A stretch of DNA of 64,000 bases from Aldrovandia affinis (taxonomy: Eukaryota > Chordata > Actinopteri > Notacanthiformes > Halosauridae). The DNA is taken from assembly GCA_029706075.1 (NCBI GenBank), contig JAINUG010000055.1, positions 3,629,885 through 3,693,884 of the forward strand. The letters are read 5' to 3'. Shown one piece after another: positions 32,394 to 43,862 of the stretch; positions within the stretch are counted from its first letter, which is position 1; every line of letters begins with the position of its first letter. Both the position numbers and the translations under genes were made by a program. The notes under the pieces were generated by a model, which did no database searches, was not told the origin of the DNA, and saw only the letters and a list, made by a program, of their open reading frames with translations.

Positions 32394-34967
32394 ATGATGG
32401 AGGGGGACTGGACACTGGATCCAAACATGGAGTCTTGGCTGGAGGCAGAGGGTCCCAAGCACCTGTCAAAAGTGCACCGACGGTCCCTCAAGGTCTACTT
32501 TAAAGCAAGTCCAGCCCTCAAATGCTCCTTTTTGGCTGGAATGGCGCCTGACGTTGCTGAGGCCATCAGTGAAATGGAGAGGGTGTTGAGAACTCTGAAG
32601 GGACGACCGATGAAAAAAGTCCTAAAGAAGGATGGCCACTCCTGCTCTGTGGTGCCCCCTAGGGAGAAGAGCGAAAATGTCCCGGGTAAGCCGCAAAAGC
32701 AGCATACAACTGTCGCAGACAAGTGTGCTGGCTTAGAGGCGGAGTTAGGAGAGGCACAAGTGGTGATCAGGGGCAAAGCGGATGAGATCAAGAAATTGGA
32801 GCAATGTTGTCGGGACCAGAGGGAGGACCTGGTGAAGAACCAGAGACGGGCGGCCATGGTGGAGGACCAATGGCGAGTCACCCTCCGTGAGGTCCAACAG
32901 CTGAAGCAGAGTGCCCAGATTGAGCTGTGCAAGGCAAAGGTGGAGTTGAGCACCTCAGAGGAGCGCCACCTGCTGGCAGTGGGGCAACTGCGAGAGGAGC
33001 ACCACATGGACTCCCTGAGAGTGCTGGGAATCATGGCTGGGGAGATGGAAAAGGAGAAGGCATCCCTTGGTGATGAGATGAGGCGTGTAGAGTCCCACAA
33101 CCTGGCGCTCCAAGAGCAGGTGAGAAACCTAACCCAGATATGTGAGAATGAGCAGCGACAGTGTCTGGACATGCAGGAGTCCCAGGACCAGGCCACAGAT
33201 GAATATGCCAGGGCCTTGGAGGATGTCCAGACCAGGCTCGCCCAGAAGGAGGCAGAGCTAAGGAAAGCAGCGGAGAACCAGGCGTCCGAGGCGGAGCAAC
33301 TCCGGTGCCGAGTGGAGCAGGTGGAGAGTATCCTGACTGAGAACGATGCTCTCCAGACTAACCTAGCCGCGCTAGAACGGATCCAGACCGTGAAGACGCA
33401 GGAGATGAACGTGCTGCGGGACCAGACCATGGCGCTGAACGTGGAGCTGCAGCAGAGGCAGACCGAGCAGGAGAAGCTCCTGGCCCAGAGAGATGACGTC
33501 AGCTCCCAGCTGCAGGAGGTGAACCGCGCCAACAGCCGGCTCCTGGAGCAGCTGACTGAACGGGGCCAAGAGAAGGACAAACTCCAGCAGGAGCTGGAGG
33601 AGACCTGGAAGACGGCGGACAAGCGCAAGGCCATGCTGGACGAGCTGGCCATCGATGTGGCGCAGGAGAAGTTGCGGCACAAGGAGGAGCTGCAGGCTCA
33701 AATCCAGTCCATGGAGGGCACCAAGGGATGGTTTGAGCGCAGACTCAAGGAAGCGGAGGAGACGGCGGAGAAGAGTGCGCTGGAGCACCAGGAGCAGGTC
33801 CAGAAGCTGCAGCTGGAGCAGACCGCACAGCTTCAGGGGAAGATGGCGGAGATAGAAGCCCAGCAGCAGGCCACAGAGAATTTATTTAGGAAAGTATTAA
33901 AAATACAAACCGACACACTGCTGGACCTACAAGACCGACTGGAAGGGGTGAGTGCAGAACTCGAATGGGTAAAATGTGTTCCGGTCAGGAAAGATTTTTG
34001 CACCCAGGTGGAGATCTCGCAGCCAGTAGAGCCAGCAGGAGATGATGACCAGACGGAGTCAGAGTGGGATCGATGGTCCTCAGTCCCCCTCAGCCTGCCG
34101 GACCTTGGAGGGGAACTGGAGGAGCAGTTTGCGGAGGAGGAGCTATGGGGGGACCATAGCATGGAGGAAAGCCTCTTGGCGATGGCTGAGGTCAGGTGGG
34201 ACACCCAACCATCTCCTGATGTGGTGAGTCCATCTCCCTCACTAAAATTGAAAAGACTGAGAAGAAGAGTGGAAATCAGTAATACTCACTGGAAAAGAAA
34301 CTCAGAAAAGAACGGAAGTAAAATTAAAAGGATTAACTGTAACAACCATTTATGGAGCAGAGAGGCCAGAAGGACAAAGAAAGACAAAGGGAGAATTAAC
34401 CGTGTGGTGAAGAGCATGTTTTCCCCAGTTACCCCACCTGACCCCCTGAAAGGAAAAGGGACGTGGAAGAAAAAGCCAGAGAATGGACTAAGGAAGGAAA
34501 TGCTGCACAGGGTTCGCTGGAGGAGCCATGGAGGGCTGGTGAGGACCAGCGCAAGAGCAGTAACCATTCCGTCCGTGGACCCCAGAGCCAGTACCCACCT
34601 ATGGCCAGGTGGTGGCAGACAAGGTGAGCGACTTTCGCCATTTCCTAACGGCTTGCAGATGCTTTTTCAGGCAACCGGAGACTGGGGATTCTGGACGTTT
34701 GACCCAGGGGGGACACTTCCTGAGTGGACCTGGAGAGGGGGACCCTCCTGGTGGCCACTGGACATAGGCCGCTCGGCCCTCCCCGAGGTCAGAGCTGAGG
34801 AGGAGGGTGTGTGGCAGCCCAAAGGGTTGCACCAGAAAATGGCTGCCTGGCCTCCAACACATGGCAGCCATTTTCACTACATTTCCCAGCAGACCACAGA
34901 AACACCTGAACGAAGTCAGGCAATGGGAGCTAACGACCAGCTGAAGGCCATTGCAAGGCCTATTTAA
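32394..34967 (+). CDS. Coiled-coil protein of the LTR element (function unknown)
   Basis: An open frame of about 857 codons from the ATG pair at 32394-32399. The frame is open slightly further, but only from a TTG. N-terminus (about 1-80): MMEGDWTLDPNMESWLEAEG, small and not recognised. Residues about 105-535 form a long heptad-type coiled coil rich in Glu, Gln, Leu and Lys, with blocks such as LRDQTMALNVELQQRQTEQE and ANSRLLEQLTERGQEKDKLQ, reminiscent of endosomal or Golgi tethers and myosin-like rods. About 545-625 is acidic (GDDDQTESEWDRW), about 635-720 basic, and about 725-805 Trp- and Pro-rich. The final 50 or so residues are encoded by the right LTR. I see no protease, reverse transcriptase, integrase, zinc knuckle, signal peptide or membrane segment. 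It could be a host-derived cargo gene or a highly diverged structural protein. The frame looks whole. Confidence 0.7.
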   Translation: MMEGDWTLDPNMESWLEAEGPKHLSKVHRRSLKVYFKASPALKCSFLAGMAPDVAEAISEMERVLRTLKGRPMKKVLKKDGHSCSVVPPREKSENVPGKPQKQHTTVADKCAGLEAELGEAQVVIRGKADEIKKLEQCCRDQREDLVKNQRRAAMVEDQWRVTLREVQQLKQSAQIELCKAKVELSTSEERHLLAVGQLREEHHMDSLRVLGIMAGEMEKEKASLGDEMRRVESHNLALQEQVRNLTQICENEQRQCLDMQESQDQATDEYARALEDVQTRLAQKEAELRKAAENQASEAEQLRCRVEQVESILTENDALQTNLAALERIQTVKTQEMNVLRDQTMALNVELQQRQTEQEKLLAQRDDVSSQLQEVNRANSRLLEQLTERGQEKDKLQQELEETWKTADKRKAMLDELAIDVAQEKLRHKEELQAQIQSMEGTKGWFERRLKEAEETAEKSALEHQEQVQKLQLEQTAQLQGKMAEIEAQQQATENLFRKVLKIQTDTLLDLQDRLEGVSAELEWVKCVPVRKDFCTQVEISQPVEPAGDDDQTESEWDRWSSVPLSLPDLGGELEEQFAEEELWGDHSMEESLLAMAEVRWDTQPSPDVVSPSPSLKLKRLRRRVEISNTHWKRNSEKNGSKIKRINCNNHLWSREARRTKKDKGRINRVVKSMFSPVTPPDPLKGKGTWKKKPENGLRKEMLHRVRWRSHGGLVRTSARAVTIPSVDPRASTHLWPGGGRQGERLSPFPNGLQMLFQATGDWGFWTFDPGGTLPEWTWRGGPSWWPLDIGRSALPEVRAEEEGVWQPKGLHQKMAAWPPTHGSHFHYISQQTTETPERSQAMGANDQLKAIARPI

Positions 34968-35414
34968 AGGTCTCGCTCCCAGAACCTATGGAGAGGAGTC
35001 GGAACGTGCGTGGGAAGGAGTGGTGTGAAGAGAGAGTTTTGAGAGAGAGAGTTTTGAGAGAGAGAGAGAGAGAGAGTTTTGGGAGAGAGAGTTTTGAGAG
35101 AGAGAGTTTTGAGAGAGAGAGTTTTGAAAGTGTTTGTTTTTTTTGTGTTTGAAATTGGATTGCTTGAAATTGGATTACGGACTGGATTACGGAACTTGGA
35201 CCTGGATTTTGGATTTGGATTACAGACATCGACAAAGAGACAAGGATTGTGGACTTTGTGTTTGTATTCCCCAAAAGACCCCACCCTACGTTTTGTGTTT
35301 GTTCGTTCAATAAATCATCATTTTTGCTTATATTACTGCCTCCTCCGTGTTCTTGAACTTGCCTACGCCCTCTGCAAGGTCCGTGAGTGTCGCCCAACCC
35401 CTGGGGACACCACA
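34810..35414 (+). repeat. Right LTR of the coiled-coil element
   Basis: 605 bp, nearly identical to the left LTR outside the GA region, which is short here and split by repeated gagagttttgaga words. The roughly 225 bp before the GA region show no difference from the left copy that I can see. It contains the last codons and the stop of the long ORF. Confidence 0.88.
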
Positions 35415-35794
35415 GTTATCATTTTCATCGCATCTCTGTCTCCGCCTCATCTCTGCGCTTGGGTTCACTAAACCACCAGCCGTCCCGTTACATTGCATGC
35501 AAATGAAAAGTTAATTGCTAGTTGCTAGTTAGAAAGGTGAAGGTAAAGTTAGCTGGTTCGTGTGATGTGAGTGCGAACGTGCTATTCAGGTAAAATGATT
35601 TACTGTCAATGTCTTGATAGTAGTTTACTTGCTTTGCATTCGATTGGTTCAGCTCAGTCCACTCTATTACAAACTTGATAGCTAGCTGTGCACAACTTCA
35701 CCTGCTCTTCCCAAAAGCTGCTCGTGTGAGAACACCTACACCAGCAGCCGTTGGTTAGTGATCAAAGCGACATCTAGCAAGAAAATTACTTGAC
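35415..35794. other. Unassigned stretch right of the LTR element
   Basis: No coding signal. Together with 31457-31576 it may be one older repeat or unique sequence interrupted by the LTR insertion. Confidence 0.35.
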
Positions 35795-36604
35795 CCTGGA
35801 CAACCAGCTGTGCTTCTCGAGCCATATTGCAGCGATTCTCCCTCCACAACATATGAAGGATCCGACCATTCCTCACCAAAGAGGCCACACAACTCCTGGT
35901 CCAGGCCCTGGTGATCTCATGTCTGGACTACTGCAATTCCTTGCTGGAAAGCCTACCGGCTTGTGCCATCAAGCCACTGCAACTAGTCCAGAATGCTGCC
36001 GCATATCTGGTGTTCAATCAACCCAAGTTCACCTGCGTCACCCCTCTACTCTCCTCTCTGCACTGGCTCCCCATCGCAGCTTGCATCAGATTCAAAACAC
36101 TGGTGCTTGCTTTTCAAGCGGCTAGAGGTACTGCTCCCCCATACCTCCAGACACTCATCACACCCTACACCCCAACCAGACCCCTCCGCTCCGCCTCCTC
36201 TGGCAAACTGACTGTCCTATCCCTCCGGGTGCCTGGCAGCCATTCCTCGTGGTCTCGCCTCTTCTCTGTCCTGACCCCCCGGTGGTGGAACGACCTTCCG
36301 CAATTGGTCAAGACCACGGAATCACTTGCGATCTTCCGCAAGAGACTCAAAACTCACCTTTTCACTATTTTTCCGTCTCAGTCTGCCAGGAGCCTTGGAG
36401 TGACCTTGGACAACCAGCTGGGCTTCTCAGGCCATATTGCAGCAATCACCCGGACCTGCCGATTCTCTCTCCATAACATACGGAGGATCCGACCGTTCCT
36501 CACCAAAGAGGCCACACAACTCTCACGCCTGAACTACTGCAATTCCTTGCTGGCAGGCCTATCGGCCTGTCCCATCAAGCCACTGCAGCTTGTCCAGAAT
36601 GCTG
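35795..36604 (+). mobile_element. Two joined L2 LINE fragments
   Basis: 35795-36372 encodes the L2 ORF2 C-terminus (LSSLHWLPIAACIRFKTLVL, then YTPTRPLRSASSGKL and LTPRWWNDLPQL). At 36373 the sequence jumps back to an earlier point of the same ORF (QSARSLGVTLDNQLGFSGHI) and runs to about 36604. The upstream part of the first fragment also contains VTLDNQL-type sequence (35800), so the same L2 segment is present twice, as two 5'-truncated or recombined copies. Confidence 0.8.
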
Positions 36605-37130
36605 TGAAACATGATGGTGGCTGTTTGAGGCTGCTTTGCTGCCTCGGGACCGGAACGGCTTGCCATCATTGACAGAACTATGAATTCTGGATTGTACCAG
36701 CAAATTCTACAGGAGAATGTCAGGGTATCCGTCCATGAACTGAAGTGTAACAGAAGGTGGGTCAAGACAGCAACCCTAAACACACAAGTAAGTCTACAAA
36801 ATAATGGTTGAAGCAGAAGAAATTTCATGTTTTGGAAAAGTCAAAGTCCAGACCTTAATCCAATAGAAATATTGTGGCAGGACCTGAAGCGAGGAATTCA
36901 TGCCAGTAAGCCCACCAACATAACTGAGTTGAAGCAGTTCTCTAAGGAGAAATGGGCCAAAATTCCTCCAAGCCGATGTGTGGGACTAATCAACAGGTAC
37001 CAGCAACGTTTGGTTGAAGTCATTGCTGCTCAAGGGGGCCAGTTACTGAAAGCAAAGGTCCACATACTTTTTCCGACAAAGACATTTAATGTTGGATCTT
37101 TTTGTTCAATAAATAAATAAAATGTGAATA
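36605..37130 (+). mobile_element. Tc1/mariner transposase remnant, 3' part
   Basis: It begins in the catalytic core (SVKHDGG, frame-shifted) and reads clearly from 36841 to 37090 as DLNPIEILWQDLKRGIHA and QRLVEVIAAQGGQ. The catalytic Glu of NPIE is kept, and the two Asp residues lie in missing or unreadable parts. It is fused directly to the L2 fragment on its left, and no inverted ends are seen. Confidence 0.75.
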
Positions 37131-37221
37131 TCACTGGTACAAGCAAAAACAGAGTCGAGTGCAAACCCAGCTCCCCATGGCATTTAAACAGCCTTTTGCT
37201 GTTTAAATATATATATATATA

Positions 37222-37438
37222 CAGTGAGCACCATAATTAATTGGACAGTGACACATATTATATACAAAAGGTTCTATAATTTCTAAACAGTCCATCCGAT
37301 ATGGATGGAAATACACTCAAATTAAAGCTGACAGTCTGCACTTCAATCTCATTGTCATTGTATCCTTTCAAAGTGCTAGAGTACAGAACCAAAATAACAA
37401 AAAATGTGTCACTGTCTAATGAATTATGGTGCTCACTG
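37222..37438. mobile_element. Tc1/mariner-type MITE, 217 bp
   Basis: The ends cagtgagcaccataatt and its exact reverse complement, with TA on both outer sides. The inverted similarity extends further inside (ggacagtgacacat / aaatgtgtcactgtct). AT-rich and non-coding. It is inserted at the edge of a TA repeat. Confidence 0.88.
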
Positions 37439-37469
37439 TATATACATGGTGCATATTATAACATATAAT

Positions 37470-37533
37470 TATGGTGGCCACTTTATTAGGTTCACCTGTA
37501 CACCTGTACACTTTAATAAAGTGGCTACTAGCG
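37470..37533. mobile_element. Miniature Tc1 made of two terminal repeats
   Basis: ggtggccactttattaggtt at the left is mirrored by taataaagtggctacta at the right with almost no internal sequence. The ends are those of the Tc1 element at 16971-18112. Confidence 0.7.
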
Positions 37534-37612
37534 TGGTCATTTTTGCATCACTACTGGACTCTGTCTTGTTCTTGGTACATCACCTCGCGCACACTCACTA
37601 CAATATATATAT

Positions 37613-38104
37613 TGCATACCGAGGGGTGGTACTGGAGGGGCGGTACATAGTTGCCTGCTGGCTCCACCCCTGCACCATAATGGGAAGTCCGGGGCTGACC
37701 GGGCACACCTGACTCGCATTGTTTGATAATAATACGGCCTATAAAAGAAATACTGTTGCTCTTGCAAAGTGCTAAGTGCCGAGAAGGGAAACACGTTGGA
37801 GACGGAGAGGAAAAATAAGTATTGTTTTGATTGATTACCCGGATTTGAATTGGACTGCCTGAAAACTCTGTTTGTGTATCGACCCATTGTTTTTGTGAGG
37901 ACCTGGATTTGGATTTGCGACTTTGGGATTTTGGACAAGGATAACGAGAACGGATTACGGACTGAACGTGTTTGCTTCCCCATTTACCCCGCCTGTGTGC
38001 ATTCCCTCAAATAAACTCCTCCTGTTTCCTTGTATACCCTTGTATGTTGGTTTTGTTATTGTTTATTGGCGGCATTGAAACCCAACACCCCGGTTCCTGT
38101 TACA
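37613..38104 (+). mobile_element. Solo LTR of the TGTGGCA family (diverged left end)
   Basis: Collinear with the solo LTR at 12781-13297: the ccgaggggtggtactggag start, the ctggctccaccc and gggaagtccggggctg blocks, ggattacggactg, and the final ggcattgaaacccaacaccc and cctgttaca. TA-repeat DNA lies on both sides. Fossil, no internal region. Confidence 0.72.
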
Positions 38105-38165
38105 ATATATATACAGTGCCCTTTTGAAGTCTACCCACTTCAACCTGCCTGAGATTTCTATCAAT

Positions 38166-38590
38166 CTGTCTGCTGCTAATTCACAGAAAACTCATTAATT
38201 ATGCATGGCCTTCTGAACTTTTGGCCCTCTACAGTTTTCATTCAATACAGAAATCTAACATTTATAAAGGAAGTCCTAGATAGCATATCTCAGCACATAC
38301 ATGGAAATCCAGTGTGCACATTACCGTATGTGCAACTATTGCTTGATGGATGCATATATTCCTTCTTTACTCATGTTTGAATTGGGATGTGCCAGTCAGG
38401 AGTGCACAAAGCAGCTCATTGCGTCAGGAAATCTAAGACTTGCATGCTGCAGTTTCCAGTACAGTAGATTCTACTATTCCTCTGATGCATAATTGTCTTT
38501 ACTAAGCTATAATGATCTGACAATGAAAATGATAAAACAATTAGCTTATTTCTTTTGTTCTCTTCCTCTCTCTCTATACAGTATATACTG
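38166..38590. repeat. Unclassified dispersed repeat, copy 2
   Basis: Partner of 2832-3262 in the same orientation, with the same short ORF (38301-38492) and again ending in a TA/CT-rich simple repeat. It lies just right of a solo LTR, so the match does not extend to the left of about 38166. Confidence 0.75.
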
Positions 38591-38643
38591 TATATATATA
38601 TATATATATATATATGTGTTTGTATGTCTACACACACACACAG

Positions 38644-38670
<27 letters not shown>
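38591..38670. repeat. (TA)n / (CA)n compound microsatellite
   Basis: Two TA runs separated by a short CA run. Confidence 0.9.
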
Positions 38671-38674
<4 letters not shown>

Positions 38675-39675
38675 ATGGCCAGGGCCCTTAACCCAGAATC
38701 TGACACATAAAATCCTTATCAAATCAACGCAGTTGTTAAGGAAACGGAAGGTTGTGAGTTTTAACTCCGACAAGCCTCCGTAAGAATTCACCAAAGGTCA
38801 AGCCCTGAGACATGAATAAGTAATACAAAATCTATTATTTATCGGTTTATAAAAAAGATGAAAATGAAAATGAAAGTACAAAGACACACTTAATAAGACA
38901 GGATATACAATTCAGACGGGCTGGTAAGCAGAGAGCGGTATAGTTGCAAAACCTGAAAACCTCTGCCTTCGGCTTTTCGTCGTGGAGAACCACCGTGCGT
39001 GTCGAGCAGCGGAAGTCTGAACCCTTTCTTGCGTGTCTTCAGTAGGATCATTTTTCTTCTCCTCCCAACAAATTGAGTTAAGCAAATGTAAAATCTGTAC
39101 TAATAACTTTAAACATTATGAGGAGCATATATTTGGCCTCCAAAGGTCTGTAACTCAAATGACCTGTCATTTTACTCACCTGTTTGGTGGAGTCTTATGT
39201 ACGGAGTGCTCCACATCGTTCGTTGCGAAAGCACGCACAGTGCCGTCATCAGGATACACTGTGTAAATGCTGAGTGGAGTCTTACACACAAGGCGCAGGT
39301 GATTGGTGAAAGGCGCAGCTTATGATTGGTGAGAACGTGACAAATATTGACTGTTAAAATATTCTGAAAAGCTCTGTTGATCTTCACACCTGTGTGATCA
39401 AGTACCAAGAAGACTTCCAAATATAGGAGAAGTCTGCACAAGCAAGCATAAATACCAAGAACTAAGAATTGTTTGCATGAATTTAGCATGTAGCAGGGAC
39501 AGTTGGAACTGACTTTTAAGCTTGGGTTGAGCTAGTTATCCGACTAGCAAGCTTATGGTATTTCGTTTTTACCCAGCTAGCTGAATTGCTAGGTATGTAG
39601 CTAATAGTTAGCTCACAATTTAGCTACATTTGTTTTTCACATAGAGTCATTAGCTAACTAACTTGGTATACTATA
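38671..39675. other. Mostly unassigned non-coding DNA
   Basis: 38671-38720 resembles 30421-30480 (tttaatggccagggcc). The rest shows no coding or repeat structure that I can assign. Confidence 0.4.
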
Positions 39676-39822
39676 TGCCATTTAGCAGACGCTTCTTTCC
39701 AAAGCGACTTTACAGTAGTTAATGCATACATTTTTCAGTATATGTGGTCCCAATGGGAAACGAACCCACAACCTAAGTGTTGTCTGTGCCGCGCTCTACC
39801 GACTGAGCCACACAGAACCACC
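39676..39822 (-). mobile_element. tRNA-derived SINE with L2-like tail (copy 5)
   Basis: Same family as 2341 and 12577. Tail tagcagacgcttctttccaa at the left, tRNA-like head with A and B boxes at the right. Confidence 0.87.
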
Positions 39823-42800
39823 AGAACTAGGTATAGAGTTTAACTAATCAATCAAATTGAGTTTATACTCAACTAACAAGCAACTAAAACAGCTTAATAG
39901 CAGACTAAACTCATTAAAGCTAGACGTAACAAGTATTATGTTATCAGTTTTATTGTCCCCTTTATTTCCTTTATATATCAGTTCCTCCAAATACAGCTAC
40001 TTAAATATGCAAAAACAGAGATTTCAGTCACACCCTCTCAGCCACTCAGAATTGAGTTTAATGAACGTTGTCGTATAAGAGAAAAATATAGATTTATTGA
40101 ATATATGTATGGGAGTCCTGAATTAATACTTAATATGAATACTTGAAAGCTCTATTTGCAACTATGGCTCAAAAGTACATAAAGAAACATATGATTTCAA
40201 ATAGCACACAGTGGAAACATGGAAAAATTGTTAATGAAACTGTCATCAGAAAATTAATTCTCCATCCCTGTTAAATCAGGTAAAACGTATTGATCTGCAA
40301 CCATTATATGTCGATCAATACAGCAAAGCATACACTATCACAGGGAGATATCCTTCCCAGGTCAAGTGAAACTATGATACTCTGCAAATCAATGTTTTCT
40401 ACATAACGTGACACAAAAGGACGCGATTGTATTAGCTTCGCTCTTTTAGCGAGTTCCTTAGTGTACTCATCTGACCCTGAAATGCAAACCAAAGTTGTCA
40501 GAGGCAACGTTAGGCTCTACCACTCAAGACTTTACTTAAACCCGACCGAGACTAAGTGCAGGAACAAAGCAGCTCCTTCCACAAGCGCTTTCAAAGATCT
40601 GCTTCATGCTCCGTTCCCCATATTCTTTTTCACTTGCCTGTTTTTGTCGGTGAGGTGTGATCAAGACTGCTCCCGCGTAGAGGATGTTGAATTTCCTCAT
40701 TTCCTTTCCGCCCACCAGCGGGGAAAAAAAAGAAGAAAATTAGGCATGGGTTTCTACTCTCGTTTTTGTCACAGGTGGCATGTCGACACAAGCACTCAAT
40801 AGTGTCATTTATATGAACTGTAAGGGGGTTCGTTCTAGCAATATGTGGTGGGGCACAGTGCCCGCGCCACTTGGTTTGATTGACTCCTCGATCCTGGCCA
40901 GCTACGACAAGAGACCCTCAGAGGAGGCACGGATGACTATCTGCCGTACATTGTGCCCGCAGATGCCAAGCTTTTCAATCATTGGCTGTAAGCGGCCCGC
41001 TGTGTCATCCAGCAATTCTGAAAGTGGATTTCGGATGCACAGTTGGACCGGTTGGGGAGCGCATGACGCGTTAAGCCCTTTTGTGATGCAGAACAGCACG
41101 TGCCAATGGCACGGATCATAGGCTCTGTACCAGCAGCATGGGAAAATAAATAGCCGTGGCGGTAAGTAACAAGGCAGGCGTGCTGATTGGCCAGTGCACG
41201 GTCACACCTTTTGTCACACAATAACCTCTTTAGAGTTCTCACCAGCCCCGCTTTCCACTTGTGCTGATTGTAGCAGCACCCTTAATATATTGCAGTTGAT
41301 TCAGAAATGCCCCTTTCATCAGCATCAGTTGATTGTCTCTTGCCTTTGATAGCTGTCCTTCCATTGCTGAAACGCGACTATAGGTGTTACAGTACTACAC
41401 AATTGCTGTGGAACAGTCCTCTCGTGTACATAGTACTTCGTTTTAATACACACTTTGACATTTCCAGCTATCACTAAAATTATCTTTGTGTTTGGGACGT
41501 TGGAGGATTCCAAGTTGTTATAATGCTTTATAGCCTTTCAAGTCACAGGTAATAAGCAGCTATTGACGTTTATAGTAGGTATTGGATACATATGAATTCC
41601 TTCATGACGCTCATTCATGAATCTTAATGAATGGTTATTTAGTGATCAATAAAAACTATATTTGTGTATATATATTTGTATTCATGAGACATGTTTATAA
41701 ATATTTTTTTCAATGGCTACCATTGTTGACTGATGGCATTGATTAGCATGCAAATATCAGCAAAATGGGTCTATTGGCCCTTGACCACTTAATAATATTA
41801 TTAACATTTACTGTACCATGCCATACCGTACTCCATGTGTGTTAAGCACAAAAAATGATAAGCACTCTTTGAACCAATTGCTTTTTGCGAACTGATGAAA
41901 ACAACGTGACACAAATATGTCAAATGAAGATGACGGTTATCATGCAAGCGTGCATTGTGGGAGAGGAAACATAATTAGATAAGGTTGTTTTACAGCACCT
42001 GCGTAATGTTGAAGAAAATCAATTCTAATTTCCAATTATCCCAGAGTGGCCTCTCCGTTTTCCCGGCATGCTAAATGGGGGAGCTCTGTTTTGTGGGGTG
42101 CGCGTGGAGTGCTTCAACCTGCCACCGCCCGCTGGCCATGATTTTAACTTGTTCTGCGCCCATCGAATCTGACCTCAATCATCCGGCCACAGCGCGGTCC
42201 ATTCTCCCTTCCCCGGGACCAGACTGCATCAGTCACACATGGTGAACTTTAAATGGAGCCGAGAATGAAAGAAAATAGCCGAGGGACAAAACCATTTTGT
42301 TAGCCTTTTTCTTTTTTTTCTTTAAAAAAAAAAATCTGCAACATAAAAAAAACGGTTTATATAAAATACCATCTACAGATGAATGAGATACGGGTGATTA
42401 GTTGAAAGGGCGGTAGTTATATTTCATAGCACATATGATTGCTTAGCAAATACAACGGATATATCATCCTGGTTATTGCAAAGTTAGTGATTTAGTGTCG
42501 CTAATGGTGCAAACATTTGTTGCTCTCATTACCATGACAACCCACCTGCACTTTGTTTGCCCCCAAATATACCAGCATGCAATTAATTCCCCAAAATACA
42601 GAAAGCATGTACGATAACATGTGAGCAAAGCACCTGGTCAATGGAAATGGAATTCATGTTTTGAAACACAACAGATGTTAGCTGATCCTGGCGTGGGAGA
42701 GAATATGCCTCAGAAACATTAGCTTCCTGGGAGCGGAGGAGAGTAAATGATCCTGTGATGGGGGGGTTTAAAGAAAAGCAGAGGGGTCTGGATACAGGCA

Positions 42801-43660
42801 GAGGGAGGAACGAGGGAGTTAAACTGGCCGGTTGCGGATACAGCCACACAGCTGTGGGTCTTGCAGGAAATGCGGCGGCTGTAAATGATAGCGGCCCGAG
42901 GAAGAAGAGAGGTATGTAACAAGGCCGGAGAAGCCCGGCGAGGCCTGATTATGGCCGGGCTTCTGTTCGGCTCACCGCAGGCGATACCGTTCCCAATGGG
43001 CATCACGTCAGCCCGGGGAAAAGTTGCATGGCGGATCTCTTTGTGTTAAAGGTCGGCCATGAGGTAAGGAAGGCCTGCGGCGTGCGGGGCAGGAAAGCCT
43101 CGGCCGTTATCGAGGCCACACTCTGGGGGAGGGGTTGAAAGGTAGGCCGAGAAGCAAGCATTTTGACTCGAGGTTAACGTTTCATATTTGAGGGGGTTAA
43201 CCACCGACACGCGGGCGGTTGTTTGTTGCAACATATTTCACACACGATCCTACGCACGCACCAACGGCAAAGTGTAGAGCGTTTCAGATTTTCATGTTGC
43301 CGTCTGCACGCTTCAGATTGCTTTGGATGCCCAGAACGCATTAATGTGCGATTGACTGAACGACAGGGAAATAGCTTCTCTTTCTTTCTTTATTCACAAT
43401 GGAAAACTTTCCTGTCATTCTACAGATTTTTTTGCTGATTGATTAGAGGTCAAGGTTGTGGCGGGGGGGATGCACAACAAGGGCCGATCTGTTTCGGGAT
43501 TTCACACCAACTTTTGCTTTTAATTATTTAATTAGGCAATCCATTCAATTGATCAGACTTTTTTTTTATAAAGTCAGGAGCTGCAGCTGCAGCTTTTCTG
43601 GGTGAAAACATTTTATCACACACAGTTAACCAGCACTGGTGTATACAGCTGTATAGAAAA
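39823..43660. other. Longest apparently unique stretch
   Basis: Almost 4 kb without recognisable transposon sequence except a worn hAT-MITE half near 43480-43545. The minus-strand ORFs around 40902-41242 are open for 65-87 codons in two frames but show no family features or coding bias that I would trust. Poly-T/poly-A at 42308-42342. Confidence 0.45.
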
Positions 43661-43663
43661 TTA

Positions 43664-43862
43664 AGCCAAGTAGAGAAAGTGGATGCGCTCCAATCCTACT
43701 TTTTGTTTTCTCAATAGTGACTCTTGACTCTTGGCAAAGGCCTCGGCCTTGAAACGTTGAGCTTCTTTGCACGAGTTCAATTAGGAAAATCAAAATCAAA
43801 ATCAGAAAGTAAAGACAAAAAAAACATATTGTCTTGGAGCGCATCCACTCTCTCTACTTTAC
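43664..43862. mobile_element. MITE-like element with about 24-bp inverted ends
   Basis: gtagagaaagtggatgcgct at 43669 is mirrored at 43833-43857 (agcgcatccactctctctac) with one mismatch. Inside, ggcaaaggcctcggccttgaa belongs to a word common in aquatic vertebrate repeats. About 200 bp, no coding capacity. The exact element borders are uncertain. Confidence 0.6.

Noticed and set aside
32495-33682. 395-codon minus-strand ORF opposite the coiled-coil gene
   Set aside because: Antisense shadow of a GC-rich coding region, Ser/Cys-rich without domain features.
40902-41242. Minus-strand ORFs that might be an exon
   Set aside because: Two overlapping frames, neither with a recognisable domain or clear splice sites. 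Not enough to call.
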